Notes under the pieces: generated by a model
What the model was told of the DNA's origin: nothing
Database searches by the model: none
Seen by the model: the letters and a program-made list of their open reading frames with translations, nothing else
Origin: Phoma sp. XZ068
Taxonomy: Eukaryota; Ascomycota; Dothideomycetes; Pleosporales; Didymellaceae
NCBI GenBank assembly: GCA_004835665.1
Contig: ML240445.1
Coordinates: 124,001 to 188,000, forward strand
DNA: 64,000 bases
Direction: 5' to 3'
Translations under genes and position numbers: made by a program
In this document: positions 42,960 to 56,303 of the stretch, in pieces
Layout: each line of letters starts with the position of its first letter
Position numbering within the stretch: the stretch's first letter is position 1

Positions 42960-45900
42960 ATGGCCGTGACTCCGGTGAGGGCAGCAGACTCATGCGCGCA
43001 TCGCACCCCCGCTGACGCCTGCACAGTGGCAGTTCAAGTTCTTCGACGTCGCGCAAGTGAAGCTCCCGGACGACGACAGCGCGTTCCTCGCCGAGGTATG
43101 CCACCCGTCACCACCGCGCACAGCACCCTTCTCACCCCTCGCAGCCCGGGAACACCACCTGCGTCGTCGCCGGCTCCGAGAGCATCTTCGTCGGCAGCGC
43201 TGATGGCGTCGTCCGCATCCTGTCGCAGGCCTTCAAGGTCGTGCGCGCATTCCAGGCACATGATGCCGGCGCAATCACCTACATGAAGCAGGTCGAGGGC
43301 ACCGCGCTCCTCGTCACCATAGCTGAAGATCTCTCCAACGAGCCCGTGCTGAAGGTGTGGGCATTGGACAAGCTAGAGAAGAAAACAGGTATCCCGCGAT
43401 GCCAGAGCACGCTTCAGATCCAGAATGGGCGCAAGCAGTTCCCCATATCTGCCTTCGCCGCCCTCGACGATCTATCCCAGCTCGCGGTAGGATTCGCAAA
43501 CGGTGCCGTCACAGTAGTCAGGGGCGACCTTATCCACGACCGAGGAGCGAGGCAGCGGACTGTCTTCGAATCTGAGGAGCCTATTACCGGCATTGAGTTC
43601 CGAGAAGGAAACATTACCACCCTCTACATCGCCACCACCGCACGCATCCTGACCCTCGTGATATCAGGTCGAGGACAGGGTCAGCCGGCCAAGTCTCTGG
43701 ACGAGTACGGTTGTGGACGAGACTGCATCGCCGTGGACAAGACCACGCGCGACGTCGTTGTAGGGAGGAGTGATGCCATCTACTATTACGGTCAGCACGG
43801 AAGAGGCCCACCATACACGTACGAAGGTGAGAAGAAGATGATATCCACGTACAAGGACTATGTTGTGATTGTGGCACCACCAAAGTCAAATGCAATGCCT
43901 AGGTCAAATCCATTAAGGGCGTTCGGTGTTGGCGCAACCGACGACGCTTTCAACACGTCGACCTTCACACTACTGAACACCGAGTTGCGATATGTAGCAC
44001 ATCAGGAGCAGTTGACATCGCAAGTACAGCACATTGTTTCCGAATGGGGTGACCTCTTTGTTTTCACAATCGATGGCAAGGTGAGAAGGTCCCAATCTCT
44101 TCTTCAGCACAATGTGTTAACACGGGCCAGATCTTCAGATACCACGAGAAACCTTTTGCACAGAAGCTTGATATTCTCTATCAACGGAACCTCTACGTTC
44201 TAGCGATAAACCTGGCTCAGAAAGCCGGTCTGGACGCTTCACAACAGAACGTCATACTTAGAAAGTTTGGTGACTACCTGTACTCAAAGCAAGACTATGA
44301 CACAGCTATGCAGCAGTACCTGAAAGCCATCGATAACACCGAGCCTTCTCAGGTCATACGAAAGGTACGTTCTTTGTATCTCGTCATCTGCTTGTGTTGA
44401 CCATGAACTAGTTTCTCGACACGCAAAGGATACACAACTTGATCGAGTACCTGGAGGAGCTTCACGATCACCACAAAGCCACCTCGGATCACACAACTCT
44501 ATTATTGAACTGCTACGCGAAGCTCAAGGATGTCGACAAATTAGAAGAGTTCATCAAATCGCCGGATGACCTGAAGTTTGACCTGGACACCGCCATCTCC
44601 ATGTGCCGGCAAGGAGGCTACTACGACCAGGCTGCCTTCCTAGCCCGCAAGCACGGCGAGCATGAGCTTGTAGTCGACGTCCTTATCGAAGACTCGAAAC
44701 GGTATGCGGAAGCGTTAGCTTACATCTGGCGGTTAGAGCCCGAGGTGGCCTACTTCAACCTCATGAAATATGCTACAGTTTTGCTCCAACAGATCCCCCA
44801 GGATACCACCCAATTATTTATCGACTACTACACAGCGGCTTTCCGGCCCAAAAAGGACGCCATCGTGATACCGAATGCCCCTTCATCAGGAGGTGGCATG
44901 GGAATGGGACTTGGTGTGGCATCGAGCGCTGTGCAGAATCTGGCTGCACTGTTACCACTACCGTACATGAACACAAGTGCGCTTGCGTCACCATCCACGG
45001 CCGAACAGAAGAGCACAATGAGCCAGGCGCAAATCATCGAACAAACTTCAGACGAACCTGCACCTGAATACAAGGTCCCCAAGCCACGAACAGCTTTCTC
45101 GGCCTTTGTAGACCATCCTCAGGAGTTCATCGTGTTCCTCGAAGCATGCATCAAGTCGGACAATCTACGAGAGGACGACAAGGTTGACCTCTACACCACC
45201 TTGTTCGAGATGTACCTGCACACTGCGTCGTCCAAGAAGGACGGCGAGCGACAGGCATGGGAGAACAAGGCCAAGAAGCTTGTCGAGGGCAAGGACATAC
45301 CCATCGACACATCAAACGTGCTGCTACTTTCACATCTCTCCAACTTCCGTGACGGCGCAATCCTCGTGCGCGAACAGCAAGGACTCCACTTTGATATCTT
45401 CCGCAGCTACACTGCTGCAAACGATACACAAGGCGCGATACGTGCTCTCCGCAAGTACGGCCCGGAGGAGCCAGCTCTGTACCCTGCTGCACTTGCTTAC
45501 TTCACGTCCTCGCCCGAGATTCTTGCTGAAGCCGGCGACGAGCTAGATTCGGTCTTGAAGAAGATCGATGAAGATGGGCTCATGGCTCCGCTCCAAGTCA
45601 TCCAAACCCTCTCAACAAACGGCGTTGCGACAATGGGCATGATCAAATCCTACCTCAGTACAACTATCGAGCGCGAACGCGTCGAAATCGCAACAAACAG
45701 ACGCACCATCGAGACCTTCCGCGCAGACACGGAAACAAAGAAAACGGAGCTCCAGAACCTCAACACAAAGCCCGTCGTCTTCCAAGCAGCTCGCTGCAAA
45801 GTCTGCAACAAGGCTCTGGAGCTACCCGTCGTCCATTTCCTATGCAAGCACAGCTTCCACCAGAGCTGTCTGAGCACAGACGAGGATGTCAGAGATGCGG

Positions 45901-46082
45901 ATGTCGAGTGCCCAATCTGCAGTGGACAGAACGCCACGGTCAAAGCTATTCGACGCGCGCAGATCGAGAGCGCAGACAGACATGATTTATTCTCTGATGC
46001 ATTGCGGAGGAGTCGGGATGGCTTTGCGGTTATTAGTGAGTGGTTTGGTAGGGGTGTCATGGGTGTGGAAGGGAAGGAGTAG
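42960..46082 (+). CDS. VPS11: Vacuolar sorting protein Vps11 (Pep5), HOPS/CORVET subunit
   Basis: Five exons (42960-42974, 43027-43095, 43145-44080, 44131-44364, 44412-46082), introns 47-52 nt, 974 aa. The first exon is 15 nt (MAVTP); exon 2 begins WQFKFFDVAQVKLPDD, as in Vps11 orthologues. The N-terminal half is a beta-propeller (VFVGSADG-like blades, QNGRKQFPISAFAALDD), followed by an alpha-solenoid with clathrin-type repeats (MCRQGGYYDQAAFLARKHGE). The C-terminal RING is CKVCNKALELPVVHFLCKHS with FHQSC and CPIC. Vps11 is a core subunit of both CORVET and HOPS tethers, which bind Rab5/Rab7 and promote endosome and vacuole fusion. No intron sequence disrupts a conserved block. The start was fixed by splicing, since the long open frame starts only at 43241. 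Confidence 0.95.
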
Positions 46083-46454
46083 ATGTAGTATGTCATGCCA
46101 TGATCACTGCTGAAACGCATTGCTCTATACGAAAGAGCTTATTCTATTGATTAAACACTTTCACCAGCAGGCACACTTGCAAGCCTCCTTCTGTGATACA
46201 ACAACTTATTGCCTACAACAACTAATATGAACCTAATAATTTTGTATTGCTGACTTTGCATAAATTATCCTGTTGTAGTACAAGTGTTGAGGAAGATGTT
46301 GTTGGCGTTGATCAATAGTACTGAGCCTGGTCGGTAGCAGACGAACCTGCCCTTGCTTCATCTGGACTACGCTGGTGTCACAGCGCGCATCCCCTACAAA
46401 TTCAAATTGCATCTCTCTATCAAGCAGATTCATCATCCCAAACATCGATCTAAA
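46083..46454. other. Short intergenic region
   Basis: 3' flank of VPS11; no gene seen. Confidence 0.4.
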
Positions 46455-48324
46455 ATGCAGAGACTGCTTCCTCACCCGACATCAACAACGACGTAAAATG
46501 GTGCATCCTTGATATTGTAAGCGTGTCATCCGTTGTCCCAGGTCACAATCTACTGCTCACAAAACTAGATCAGGCAACCTTCCGATATCCGCAATATATG
46601 CTTAGTATCCCAGTCTTGGAACTATGTAGCTTCAAAGCGGCTCTACGAGCATGTAGTCGTGTTCGGAGAAGCTTGGCTCGCTGACTTTCATCGCTGCCTA
46701 GAAAAAGGTGCAGCGAGAAACTTGGAGTATACACGAAGGCTGAGCATGCTCGAGCCTTGGTGTGAGGAACTTGAAGAAAGACTAACACGGACTAGTTCAC
46801 TTGCTTTTCAAAAGCCCTAGAATGAATCAGATCGAAAGAATTCTAAACAGAGTGATTCGGCCATGATGCGGTTGCTTCGTGCCCTGCCAAACAATGGTTT
46901 ACACACAGTTGAGTAAGTGTTCTGACTGTTAACGAATTTTCCCAATTCGACATTGGCGATAGGTACTAATATGTTTTGCTCACTCTAGAGTGGATTATTA
47001 CCCACCACTCCAATCAGTATAGATTGTCTCATCTACCTCTACAACCATCAAAGTCGACTAGCACAACTGCACCTGAACATTCCTCACTTGCCATGGATCA
47101 AATCGCTTATCTTTCCATGCATACAGCTGGCTTCTACACCACATACGATAAACAAGCCAGCTTGAGGATCTATATCAACTATCGTCGCACACATCTCTGA
47201 CGCTCGCATTCTATGGAAAATGGACCGCCGAAGTACATCAGTACTGGCTGCAGTCACCCAACTGCACAGCCCGTAAAGTATCGCTCCAACAACTCTCTTT
47301 GTACGGCAGCATGCCCGACACATTCTGGACGACTGCCGTTTAATTGCTCGACCTGTCTCATCTAACAAGTCTAACGCTGATCAAGTCCGACATTACATTA
47401 ATCGAACTCCTCCACACAGCGGTGCACAGCTTAATCACCTTACGCATCTCCTTCGGAGTGGAACTCTACGAAGAGCGACTCTTCTGGCTCTCAGACATTT
47501 TCACCGCCAACCCGTCACTTCGGAACGTGCATCTGGACCTGGAGTCCAGTGCGTTCAATGAACATACTCAATACACTGGACTCGTTGCGCGGAAACGAAA
47601 CACCCCGGATTCACCGCTCGTGCAGCGATTCTACCTGTGGCCGTTGCGGGACACGATACAAACGCTGTCCGTCAGCGACAGATTCTTCCTGTCCTACTGT
47701 ACGAATAAGAGTAGGAGTAGTTGAAGGACCCCCATAGATGAAGACCTCGAAGATATATGTCGCCATTTTCGTGCATTACAGCAACTAGGCTGGGCCGTGT
47801 GCGGACCCAGCACTCCCTCTCAAGAGCAGGAGATTCTCGTAAGCCGAATGATGCAGAGCGATTGTTCCATCCATCGTAGACTAACCACCACACAGGCCCC
47901 GCTGAAACACCTCAAGCATTTGCGCACCTTCCACACGTATCAGCAGTACTTCCCGTTATCCCCCGAATACCACAAGTGCGACCGCGAAACCGCTCCTTCA
48001 CATCTCCACTGCTTCGCCGCGCGCCTCTTCCAGCATCTCCACACAGACTGCCCGCACTTCGAGGTCCTGGTCTGGGGTCTCCGCGGCGGGCTCTTTACAC
48101 CACGGGGCTCCCTGCTGGGCAAACCGTTCGGGGCGTCAACGCCGGTGCGCCAGCACATCTTCATCAAACGGACGGCGGCGGCGGAGGAGGATGGGGAAGT
48201 ACGGGTTACTGCTGTGCTTGTATCGCGCGCGTGGTTTGAGAGGGAGTATCCTGAGCTTGATTTGTTGCGGTTTGATCCTTGGTTGTATGCGGCTGATGCG
48301 GGTACGCAGTTGATGGGTTGGTAA
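46455..48324 (+). pseudogene. F-box/LRR-like protein pseudogene
   Basis: An F-box-like segment spans 46455-46820, with a 52-nt intron (46517-46568): after splicing it reads ILDIIRQPSDIRNICLVSQS and WNYVASKRLYEHVV, typical of fungal proteins in which an F-box precedes a leucine-rich region. A second part in one frame from 47152 to the stop at 48322 holds leucine-rich stretches (LLDLSHLTSLTLIKSDITLI, FTANPSLRNVHLDLE, LKHLRTFHTYQQYFPL) and the C-terminus RFDPWLYAADAGTQLMGW. That frame has a TAA at 47341 and a TGA at 47722; both fit C-to-T changes (from CAA and CGA). The connection between the two parts also needs a frame change, and no start codon is evident. Such proteins normally act as SCF substrate receptors. 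Alternative splicing around the stops cannot be excluded. Confidence 0.55.
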
Positions 48325-49194
48325 AGAGCAACGCACAGTACAGGACAATATGAAAGGGGGTGGTTTCAAACGGGGAGTATCCAGCGTAGCACTTGGCGGT
48401 CAATCCACGGTTCGTGTCCCAGGGGTACGACTCGTTTATTGTGTACATATACCATCTGTACGTCTGGTCTGTTCACCGGTCAAGTACCTTCACGGAAATC
48501 CAGTCCTCCCCTCTCGACCAATCGTACAGGAAAGACGTCGTCTTCCCGGTGATGCACAGCCTAATACGATAAGACACCTATGCAGTTATCTCCTAGCTGC
48601 GTCCCACCATGTGTTGTCGTTCGCTACTACTGCAGCTACCTACCTAGCTACCGTAGCCAGCATCCCCCACGGCGCCATAAACCCGACCTCAGCGCCGAAC
48701 CCTCAAGCCCACACTTCTCACGCACGCATTAGCAAGTAACAAAGTCACTAGCCTCTTCACAGACAGACAGACAGACAGACAAACAAACAGACAAACAGCG
48801 ACACCATCCCCACAGCCCAGAGAACGCCCCAACGCCCAGAGAAACACCATAACATAATTCCCCGCCCCAAAGCCCCCACAAACCCAGTCTTACAACACCC
48901 CATATACCGCCTGCACGCCCCCCCGTCGCAAAACCACCTCGTGTCCGCGGGCCGTGGAAGAAATACCCCGGGATCCCTGCACTTGCATCGGAGGGAATAC
49001 CCCGCGTGGGATACATGCAAGGGTGTATACGTACAGTGCAGGACGTTAGTACTAGCGCTGTTGTATGTGCATATGGCGATTGGGGGCCTGATGGTGGGAG
49101 GGAGGGAGGGAGGGAGGTGTATAAGAGCGAGTGCTGATTCATTTATTTATGAAAAGTATCAACGTTTGGTGTGGATATGTACTTTTTGACAAGT
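48325..49194. other. Intergenic region with microsatellites
   Basis: No gene. (GACA)n/(AAACAGAC) at about 48762-48800 and (GGGA)n at about 49098-49118. Upstream of the FAD oxidase; the promoter should lie near the right end. Confidence 0.5.
48759..48800. repeat. (GACA)n microsatellite
   Basis: Five perfect GACA units then AAAC/GAC variants in an otherwise non-coding region. Confidence 0.9.
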
Positions 49195-51302
49195 ATGTGT
49201 GGGATTCGAATTCGAATTCGGATCTTCTTAGTTGCGCTGCTGCTGCTGTCTGGAAACACCGCTGCTGCTGCTGCTACTCCTGTAGCTCCTACATCTTCTT
49301 CGTCTACTTCTTCTTCTGCTCCTCCGTCGCGGCACTGGCCCGGCGAAACGCTCACCCAAAACACCACTCACTACGCCTGCAAATGCTACGCTGACAATGC
49401 GTGCTGGCCCTCGCCCAACGACTGGTCCGCTTTCAACGCGTCGCTCGGCGGGGCGCTGCGTCTTGCGATCCCCGCAGCGGCAGTGTGTCATTACCGGTTT
49501 GAGAATTATCCGTTCGAGACGTACGACGCGGAAAAGTGCGCGGACGCGATAGCAAGGATTGGCACGGGGGATGAGGGCGGCGATGAGCAGTGGCTGTACG
49601 TATACACATACACATACACATACACACATCTACATGGATCGAGGGAGGGGAGAGGAAAGTACGTGGCTAATAAGCAGCCAGGACTGATCACCCAACGGCG
49701 CAGCTGTGGCCGTTCATGTCGAATAATACGTGTCCCCCGACCACTGACCCTTCGACGCCGTGCACGCGCGGGTTCATGGGGGAGTACGTGGTGATTGCGA
49801 CGAGCCGCGAACATGTCAAGGCTGGTGTTGATTTCGCGAGACAGCGTAATTTAAGGCTTGTGATTCGCAATACGGGTCATGATTTCATGTGGGTATCGTT
49901 GTGCTAGCTGGCTGGTTCGAGAGCTGACTGATGGTGGTTAGGGGCCGGTCGACTGGGTATGGGGCGCTCATCGTCAATACGCACAGCTTCAAGGATGTTA
50001 GGTTCGTGAGGGAGTATACGGGGCCAGGCGATTGGCGGGGTTCTGCGGTTACGGTGGGCGCGGGGATTCAGGTTCGTGAGCTGTATCGGCATGCGTTTGC
50101 GCAGGAGCCGAAGCAGGTGGTCGTGGGTGGGGAGTGTCCGGTACGTGTCAGGTCGTGCAATGAAAAGTCGCTAATTCGTGTCAGACTGTCGGTTGGGCTG
50201 GTGGATATATACAGGGAGGAGGTCATGGACCGTTGAGCGGGATTTATGGCATGGGAGCGGACCATGTGCTTTCGTTGGACGCGATTACAGCGGATGGGAG
50301 ATATGTGACGGCCAATGCTGAAGAAAACAGCGATCTCTTCTGGGCGCTCAAGGGCGGTGGTCCTGGCACTTTCGCGGTCGTCACGGCTGCCACGGTCAAG
50401 ACGTTTCCTGAGGTTCCTACGGCTGGGGTGACGGTGAATATCAACTCGACGCACACCAACGACACAGCGGTCTTCAAGAAAGGCTTCCACATCTTCCACG
50501 ACCAAGCGAACCACCTCAGCAGCCTTGGGATTTTCGTCTACTTTGAGCAAGGCCCTGGTGCCCGCCTCAAGATTGCACCGATTGTCGGCCCAAACATGAC
50601 GGCGCCACAGCTGCAGCAAGCCGTGCAGCCTTTCTTCGCTGAGCTCGACGCCGCCCAAGTGCCTTATGATACGCACTTTCGCGCATTCCCCTCGTTCTTC
50701 GAGTTTTACACGGACATGTTCGAAGACGAGACGCCGTCGACCAACTCGATCATCGGCGGGCGTCTCTTCACGCAGCGCGACATGGCGGAGCACAGCCAGG
50801 CGGTCTCGGACGCGCTGCTCTTCGCATCGGAGAAGGGCATCAACATCGGGCACATTGTCAATCCAGGCCAGGGCGCAGCGGTGGTCGACAACGCAATCCA
50901 CGCCAAGTGGCGCAACGCAAGCAGCTTCGTCATAACCAATGTGTTGATGAACGGGACGGAAGCGTGGGCGGTCAAGAAGGAGAAAGAGGCGTACAACACG
51001 GACGTCGTTGGGCGGGCACTGAGGGAGGCGGGGCCGTATGGAGCGAGTTATGTGAATGAGGTATGTTTTCCTTGCGAGATGTTATGCTTCACATTTAGAT
51101 TGAGGAGTGTTGGATGCTGACGGTGTAGGGCGATTTGTATGAGCCGGACTGGCAGGAGGCGTACTGGGGTGACAAGTACCCCCGGCTGCTGAAGATCAGG
51201 CAGAAGTGGGATGCCACGGGGGTGTTTTACACGCAGACTACGCCGGGGACGGAGCGGTGGAGGGTGATTGATTATGGGAGGAAGTTGTGCGTGGAGGTGT
51301 GA
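49195..51302 (+). CDS. Secreted FAD-dependent oxidase, berberine-bridge (BBE/VAO) type
   Basis: Five exons (49195-49595, 49682-49888, 49942-50140, 50185-51060, 51129-51302), introns 86, 53, 44 and 68 nt, 618 aa. A hydrophobic N-terminus (FLVALLLLSGNTAAAAAT) acts as a signal peptide, followed by a Ser/Thr/Pro linker. The FAD-binding domain shows GFMGEYVVIATS, NTGHDFMG-RSTGYG and GGECPTVGWAGGYIQGGGHG; the His of TGHD and the Cys of GECP match the two residues that bind FAD covalently in BBE-type enzymes. The C-terminal BBE segment is YWGDKYPRLLKIRQKWD. Family members oxidise alcohols, sugars or alkaloid-like substrates with O2; the substrate cannot be told. Intron 1 contains a (TACACA)n repeat beside its donor. 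An alternative in-frame ATG is at 49177. No biosynthetic cluster genes are near it. Confidence 0.9.
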
Positions 51303-52019
51303 CTTGGATGTTGATGGAGGTATAACTCTTGGACATTGAGTGAGAGCAGCGTTGCCAATTCGATGAAGCCTAGAATTGAGTAGTATCCGGGTAGCATCAC
51401 CAATACATTCTTTGTGGAGGTCTAGCTGTTGGACCTTGATTTAAAGTATCGTTCGACTAGAAGCACCTGGAATTGCATTAGTCTGCACATGTATGCTGCA
51501 AGTGATGGAAAGCGTCGAAGAGTCACACCACCAGGCTGCACCTGCGTTGTTGGGCGGTGCAGTCGGTGGTTCAGACCATGTAGCGTTGGTGGTTCAGACC
51601 ATGTAGCGTCGGTGGTCAGCGTCGTAGTTCTATGCGGAGACGGGGAAGAGGCGGCGCTTCCGTCATCGACGGTCGAGCTAAAGGCGGGTGGCTAGGGCGA
51701 CAGGGATGTGGTGCGTGTACCTTGGACCTTCACAAGCTAATCGATTGTGCCCATCAGTGCTCACCCCTTCGCTATCTATCGCCTGCAACGCCACCGCGCG
51801 CTGTTGGACACGCTCTCCCAAGCTTCCCTAGACGACCGCACCCCACGACGCCGCCTCCCTCTCCACGTCGCACGTCATACATCGCGCTCGCATCCACACC
51901 CTGCGCCAGGCACCACCGCAACCGCAGCCCGCAGCTCTCGCCGGCCGCCCGGTTCCCGTCGCGCGGACAGATGGTCCTCGCACACAACCGCCTCCTTGCG
52001 TATCGTTGATGTCGGTTGA
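51303..52019. other. Intergenic region
   Basis: No gene seen. A 23-bp direct duplication (GGTGGTTCAGACCATGTAGC) occurs at about 51566 and 51589, with a partial third copy. Confidence 0.45.
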
Positions 52020-55000
52020 ATGCCTCCCGTGCTGAATCCCTTCCTGCGCGCCTTCTTCCGCAGTGCACTCCCCAGCCAGTGCTCGCCCGCGCAGCACCAC
52101 GTACGTCGCCCGGACCAGGGGCCGACGACGGGCTAACCAGCGCTGCAGGTGCTCCTCGTCCCTACGACCGAAGCGCTCGTCGGCGCGCGCGACAAAGACT
52201 CGGGCAGCGCCTACGCCGATCTCTGCGGCTCCGAAGAGTTCCTCGCCAGCCATGTGCTGCGCGTCCCCGGCGGCGTCGGCCCCAACAACCACGTCCGCGA
52301 CGCCAGCAGCTTCCGCGAGACGCGCGGCAAGGCCAAGCAGTTCACCACGGCGAACGGCCGCACGGTCATTGTCAAGGACGCCTTCCTCTACAGCAACAAG
52401 GGCTTCAAGACGCTCAACCAGGCCCAGCTGCTCGCCGACACCATCTTCTCGCCCGACACCTTCGAGGCCCAGCCATGGCTCGTCTACTACATCTCGCGGC
52501 CGCTGATTGGCACCTACGAGGCCATGCCCATTGTACCGGCGACATTGCCCGTGGGCAAGCATGTCAAGGCAGCAGCAGGCAGTTCGTCTGCAGCCAGCTC
52601 GTCCGCAGCCAGCCCGTCCGCAGCCAGCCCGTCCGCAGCCAGCCCGTCCGCAGCCAGCTCGTCCATGCCGCGGAAAAAGGAAGTCAAGTCCTTTAGCGAC
52701 CTGCTGAACCACTTCCCCATGATTGCGCGCCAGATGCAGCCCGGCCTCGAGAGGCTGTTCAAGGAGTTTGGGAAAGAGCTGGAGAAGCCGCTGCCGCCAA
52801 CACCCTCGACAAGATCGCGGCGATCGTCTCAGAGCTCTCGAAGACGCGGGTCCGTCTCTTCGGTGGAGACGTCTGGGTCGCGCGCCCTGTCCATGCACAG
52901 CAGCATGTCCCAGGGGCCAAACGGCTTCATCTCGACGCTGGAAATCGGCGATGAAGAAGATGCCATGCGAAACTCGCTCGAGACCGCCGTGACCGCCGCC
53001 ATTGATCTCTTCCAGATGGTCGACAAGCAGCAGCTGTCGCTACTTGGCGCCACGACAGACCTCACCGGACCCATTGTCGAGCGCATGATTGAGCGCTACA
53101 TTGCTGAGCAGGTCCACCACACCCTCCTCTTCCCGCGGATATGCGACATACGCCGGCTTGAAGACCTGGACCTGGAGCGCCAGACGCGACAGATGCAGGA
53201 CATTGACATCTCGCAGGTCGGCATCGATATCGGCAACGGGCGCAAGGGCAAGCAGGAACTCGCAATACGCTTGTCCAAGGCCGTCGACATGTTCAAGAAG
53301 ATGGGCGTGGCCGGGAGTCCCCAGGAAATGTTGGAGATCATCCTGGCCGTAACAAAGCACATCACCATGCCTGACGCATCCTCGGTGGCGCATGACCCTA
53401 CCGCGCAGGCAACGCTGAATGGACAGCAGCTCTCCGAGAAGCACGACCATCTCCTCACCATCAACGCCGACACCCTCGTGTCCCTGCTTCTCATCGTCGT
53501 GATTCGCGCCCCGGTACGACATCTGCAAGCACGGCTATCCTACATGCGCCACTACATCTTCATCGACGATGTGGAAACCGGTGAGATGGGATACGCACTC
53601 AGCACATTCGAGGCTGTGCTGTCGTATCTACAGAACGACTCAGGCGGCTTGCGCAAGGCGAGTCGCAGGAATCGAAAGCTGTGGCAGGCGACACAGTCCG
53701 GCGACATTAGTACAATGCAGGGCATTCTCGAACCTGATCGGTCCTTCCACGAAGCCATGGATGACTCGTCGAGCGACGATGAGATGCCAGAGCGCTATCA
53801 CCCTGTCCGATTCGCGAGCTTCTCGGACTTGAATTCACTTGCCAGCTCTTCCATGAATGGCGACTACGAACCTCGGAGAAGACGGCGGCGGAGCCAATCT
53901 GGCACCAGGCAAAGGAACGAGGACGGGCCACTGGCACACATCTTCCCGTTCCAGCGCGCTCAGACACCAACATTGCCGGACCGACCGAAGTTGAAGAAGT
54001 CTGTCTCATACGACACACGGAGCATGTCGAGCTGCTCAGCGCGGTCTCTCAGATCCCGTACCACCATCGACTCTCGCTACAGCGCGATAGAGGGCGATAC
54101 GTCGATTGAGAAGCTCGTCATGACTCAAGGCCCAGATGGCGAGTCCGTCTTGATGATGGCCATCGAGAGCAAGCAAGACAAGGCATTGCAGTACCTGCTC
54201 AGTCTTACTGAGTTCTACACGCCGACCTTCGTGTTCGAGGACTGCAATAACGAGGGTACAACGCTGCTGAGCTTGGCAGTGCAGCTTGCCCACAGCAAGT
54301 CAACTGATACGCTGCTTGCGTATATTCTGGAGAACAGCAGCAGTCCGGAGATGCTAGCAGCATACTTCTCGAAACAAGATCTGAAAGGTAGATGTATGGC
54401 ACATTACCTTTTCAACCAGCCTCGCCTTATTCAACGTATTGGACACCTCGTCCCGTGGCGATTAAAGGATAAGAACGGGCAAACACCAGTCTTCGCTCTC
54501 TGCAGATCGTACGATCATGACGAGTACCACAGCATGGTCGACCAGGGCCTGCTGGCCGCCACTTTCGCACAAGACGATGGACAGCCGTTGCATCTCGACG
54601 AGCATGTGGACGGCAAGGGCAACAGTCTGCTGCACGTTATCACCGACCCTCTCCTCGCGAACAAGCTCCTGTACCGTTGCGACTCGGATGCCAACGCTAC
54701 AAACGACAAGCACTTCACGCCGTTGATGGTTGCTAGCAAGTACGGTCGCACGGACATGGTCCGCGTACTGTTCCAAGACCCGCGAGTCGATTTGTCGGTG
54801 AGGGACGCGCGTGGCTTGACGGCTGTCGAGCTTGCAAAGGACGATGAGGTTCGAAATCGCATCGACGATCTCGTGCTACTGTCTAATGAGCCCGGCGCCG
54901 ATGGACGCATTACAACCGTAGTCCGCTCGTTCTTCGTCGAAGACGGCACTGTTCGACTGGTGCTCAAGTCTGGGGCGCCCAACTCCAACGGCACTATCAC

Positions 55001-56303
55001 TGTGACTACATGTCGCCGGTCATCACAGGACTTCGAAAACCTTGCCAAGTGGCTCGCTCAGGAGAATCCGGCATCGTGGCTCCCAGTCATCGCAAACATG
55101 ACTTCGCCCTACCTCATCCCATCCAGGCCGTCTCGATCAGTGTTGCGCGACCTGCAGCTCCGCCTCGACGCCTTCCTCAAGATCCTCCTCCACCATCCCA
55201 CATTCTCCATGCACGAAATGGTGTGGGAGTTCTTCCTGGTTCCAGATATCGACACCTCCATGCTCTCACAGCGCTCCGCTCGCAAAGCCGAACTCCGCGT
55301 CGAACGCCTGCGCGAAGAATTCGCACCCATCTACGACGTGCGTGAGGTGGAGCTCTTCGTGCAGCACGCCCGCGAGAACGTCCGCTCCCTCCACCACGCA
55401 TCCAAATCCGTGCTGCGTCGCACAAACAAGCTCCGCATGTCGTCCGCCGACCTCAACGACGCCGCAAAGCTCTCCAACACCGCCATCCACTCCCTTACCT
55501 TCCTCCCTGCCGCGCACCTCCGCGCTTTCGAGCGCTACACCAAGACGATTGCAACCAGCGAGGCGAGTCCAATCGCAGGCTTCTACTACAACATGCACGC
55601 CATCAGCTCCACCATCACCGCCGTCCTGACCTCCCTCTCCCGCCCCAGCAATCTCATCAACAACATGTCCGCCACCCAGAAAGCTATCGACCGGCACAAC
55701 CTGTCCGTGCGGCGTTCGGACCGCTGGCCGCTCGGCCTGCTCGACGACGCGCGGTCACGGGTGCAGCGTGATGCGCAGGAGAAGATGGATAAGAGTAAGG
55801 CAGAGCTGGCGGATCTAGGGCGCGAGTTGCGCTACACGCAGCAGGTTGTTGCAAATGAGCTGGCGAGTTGGCAGGAGAGTCGGGTGGAGATGGGGCGGAA
55901 GGCGTTGCGGGAGCTGGCGACGCGGATGGTCGTTACCGAGCGCGCGCGGCTGGAGAGTATGAGGCGGGCAGTCCGCGGCCTGGGGATTGGGGAGGACAGG
56001 AAGGGTCCTGCTGTGAATGGTGTGGCTGAGAGTAATGGCGAATCGGACTCGCAACATACACAGGATAGTGTCGACGATCTAGGCCAGGAGCTGGCCGACG
56101 TCATGCTCCCGCCCGAATCCGGCCCGCAGGTCGAAGACCTCATCGAGGGCCCCAGCGACGCGCCGGACGAAGAGACACCGCTGTTGGATCTCGCGGCTGA
56201 GGCTCCGGAGCAGCTTGACGGCACTGTTGCAGCGTTGGATGACGAGACGCCGCCTGAACCGCCGTTGAAGGACGATGCGCCTGATCCTCCGTTGAAGGAT
56301 TAA
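52020..56303 (+). CDS. VPS9-domain, ankyrin-repeat protein (Rab5 GEF-like)
   Basis: Two exons (52020-52100 and 52149-56303), 48-nt intron, 1411 aa. A short first exon MPPVLNPFLRAFFRSALPSQ begins the protein. Residues ~165-195 are Ser/Ala/Pro repeats coded by five 15-bp units. A VPS9 domain lies at ~350-530, with ADTLVSLLLIVVIRAP, ARLSYMRHYIFID and GEMGYALSTFEAVLSYL, which carry the family Asp and Tyr contacts. Ankyrin repeats span ~727-935 (GNSLLHVI, KHFTPLMVASKYGRTDMVRV). A PX-like segment follows at ~945-1070 (FENLAKWLAQENP...YLIPSRPSRS), then a helical, BAR-like or coiled-coil end. VPS9 proteins activate Rab5/Vps21 on endosomes; the ankyrin-plus-VPS9 layout resembles VARP-type proteins. 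It thus acts in the same trafficking step as Vps11 nearby. Confidence 0.88.

Noticed and set aside
49596..49794. Continuation of the first FAD-oxidase frame into the YVYTYTYTY stretch
   Set aside because: It is intron microsatellite; splicing 49595 to 49682 restores the conserved QLWPFMSNNTCPP sequence.
51828..52898. 356-codon minus-strand frame opposite the VPS9-domain gene
   Set aside because: Shadow of GC-rich coding repeats (AGCGRAGCG-type peptide), with no family motif.
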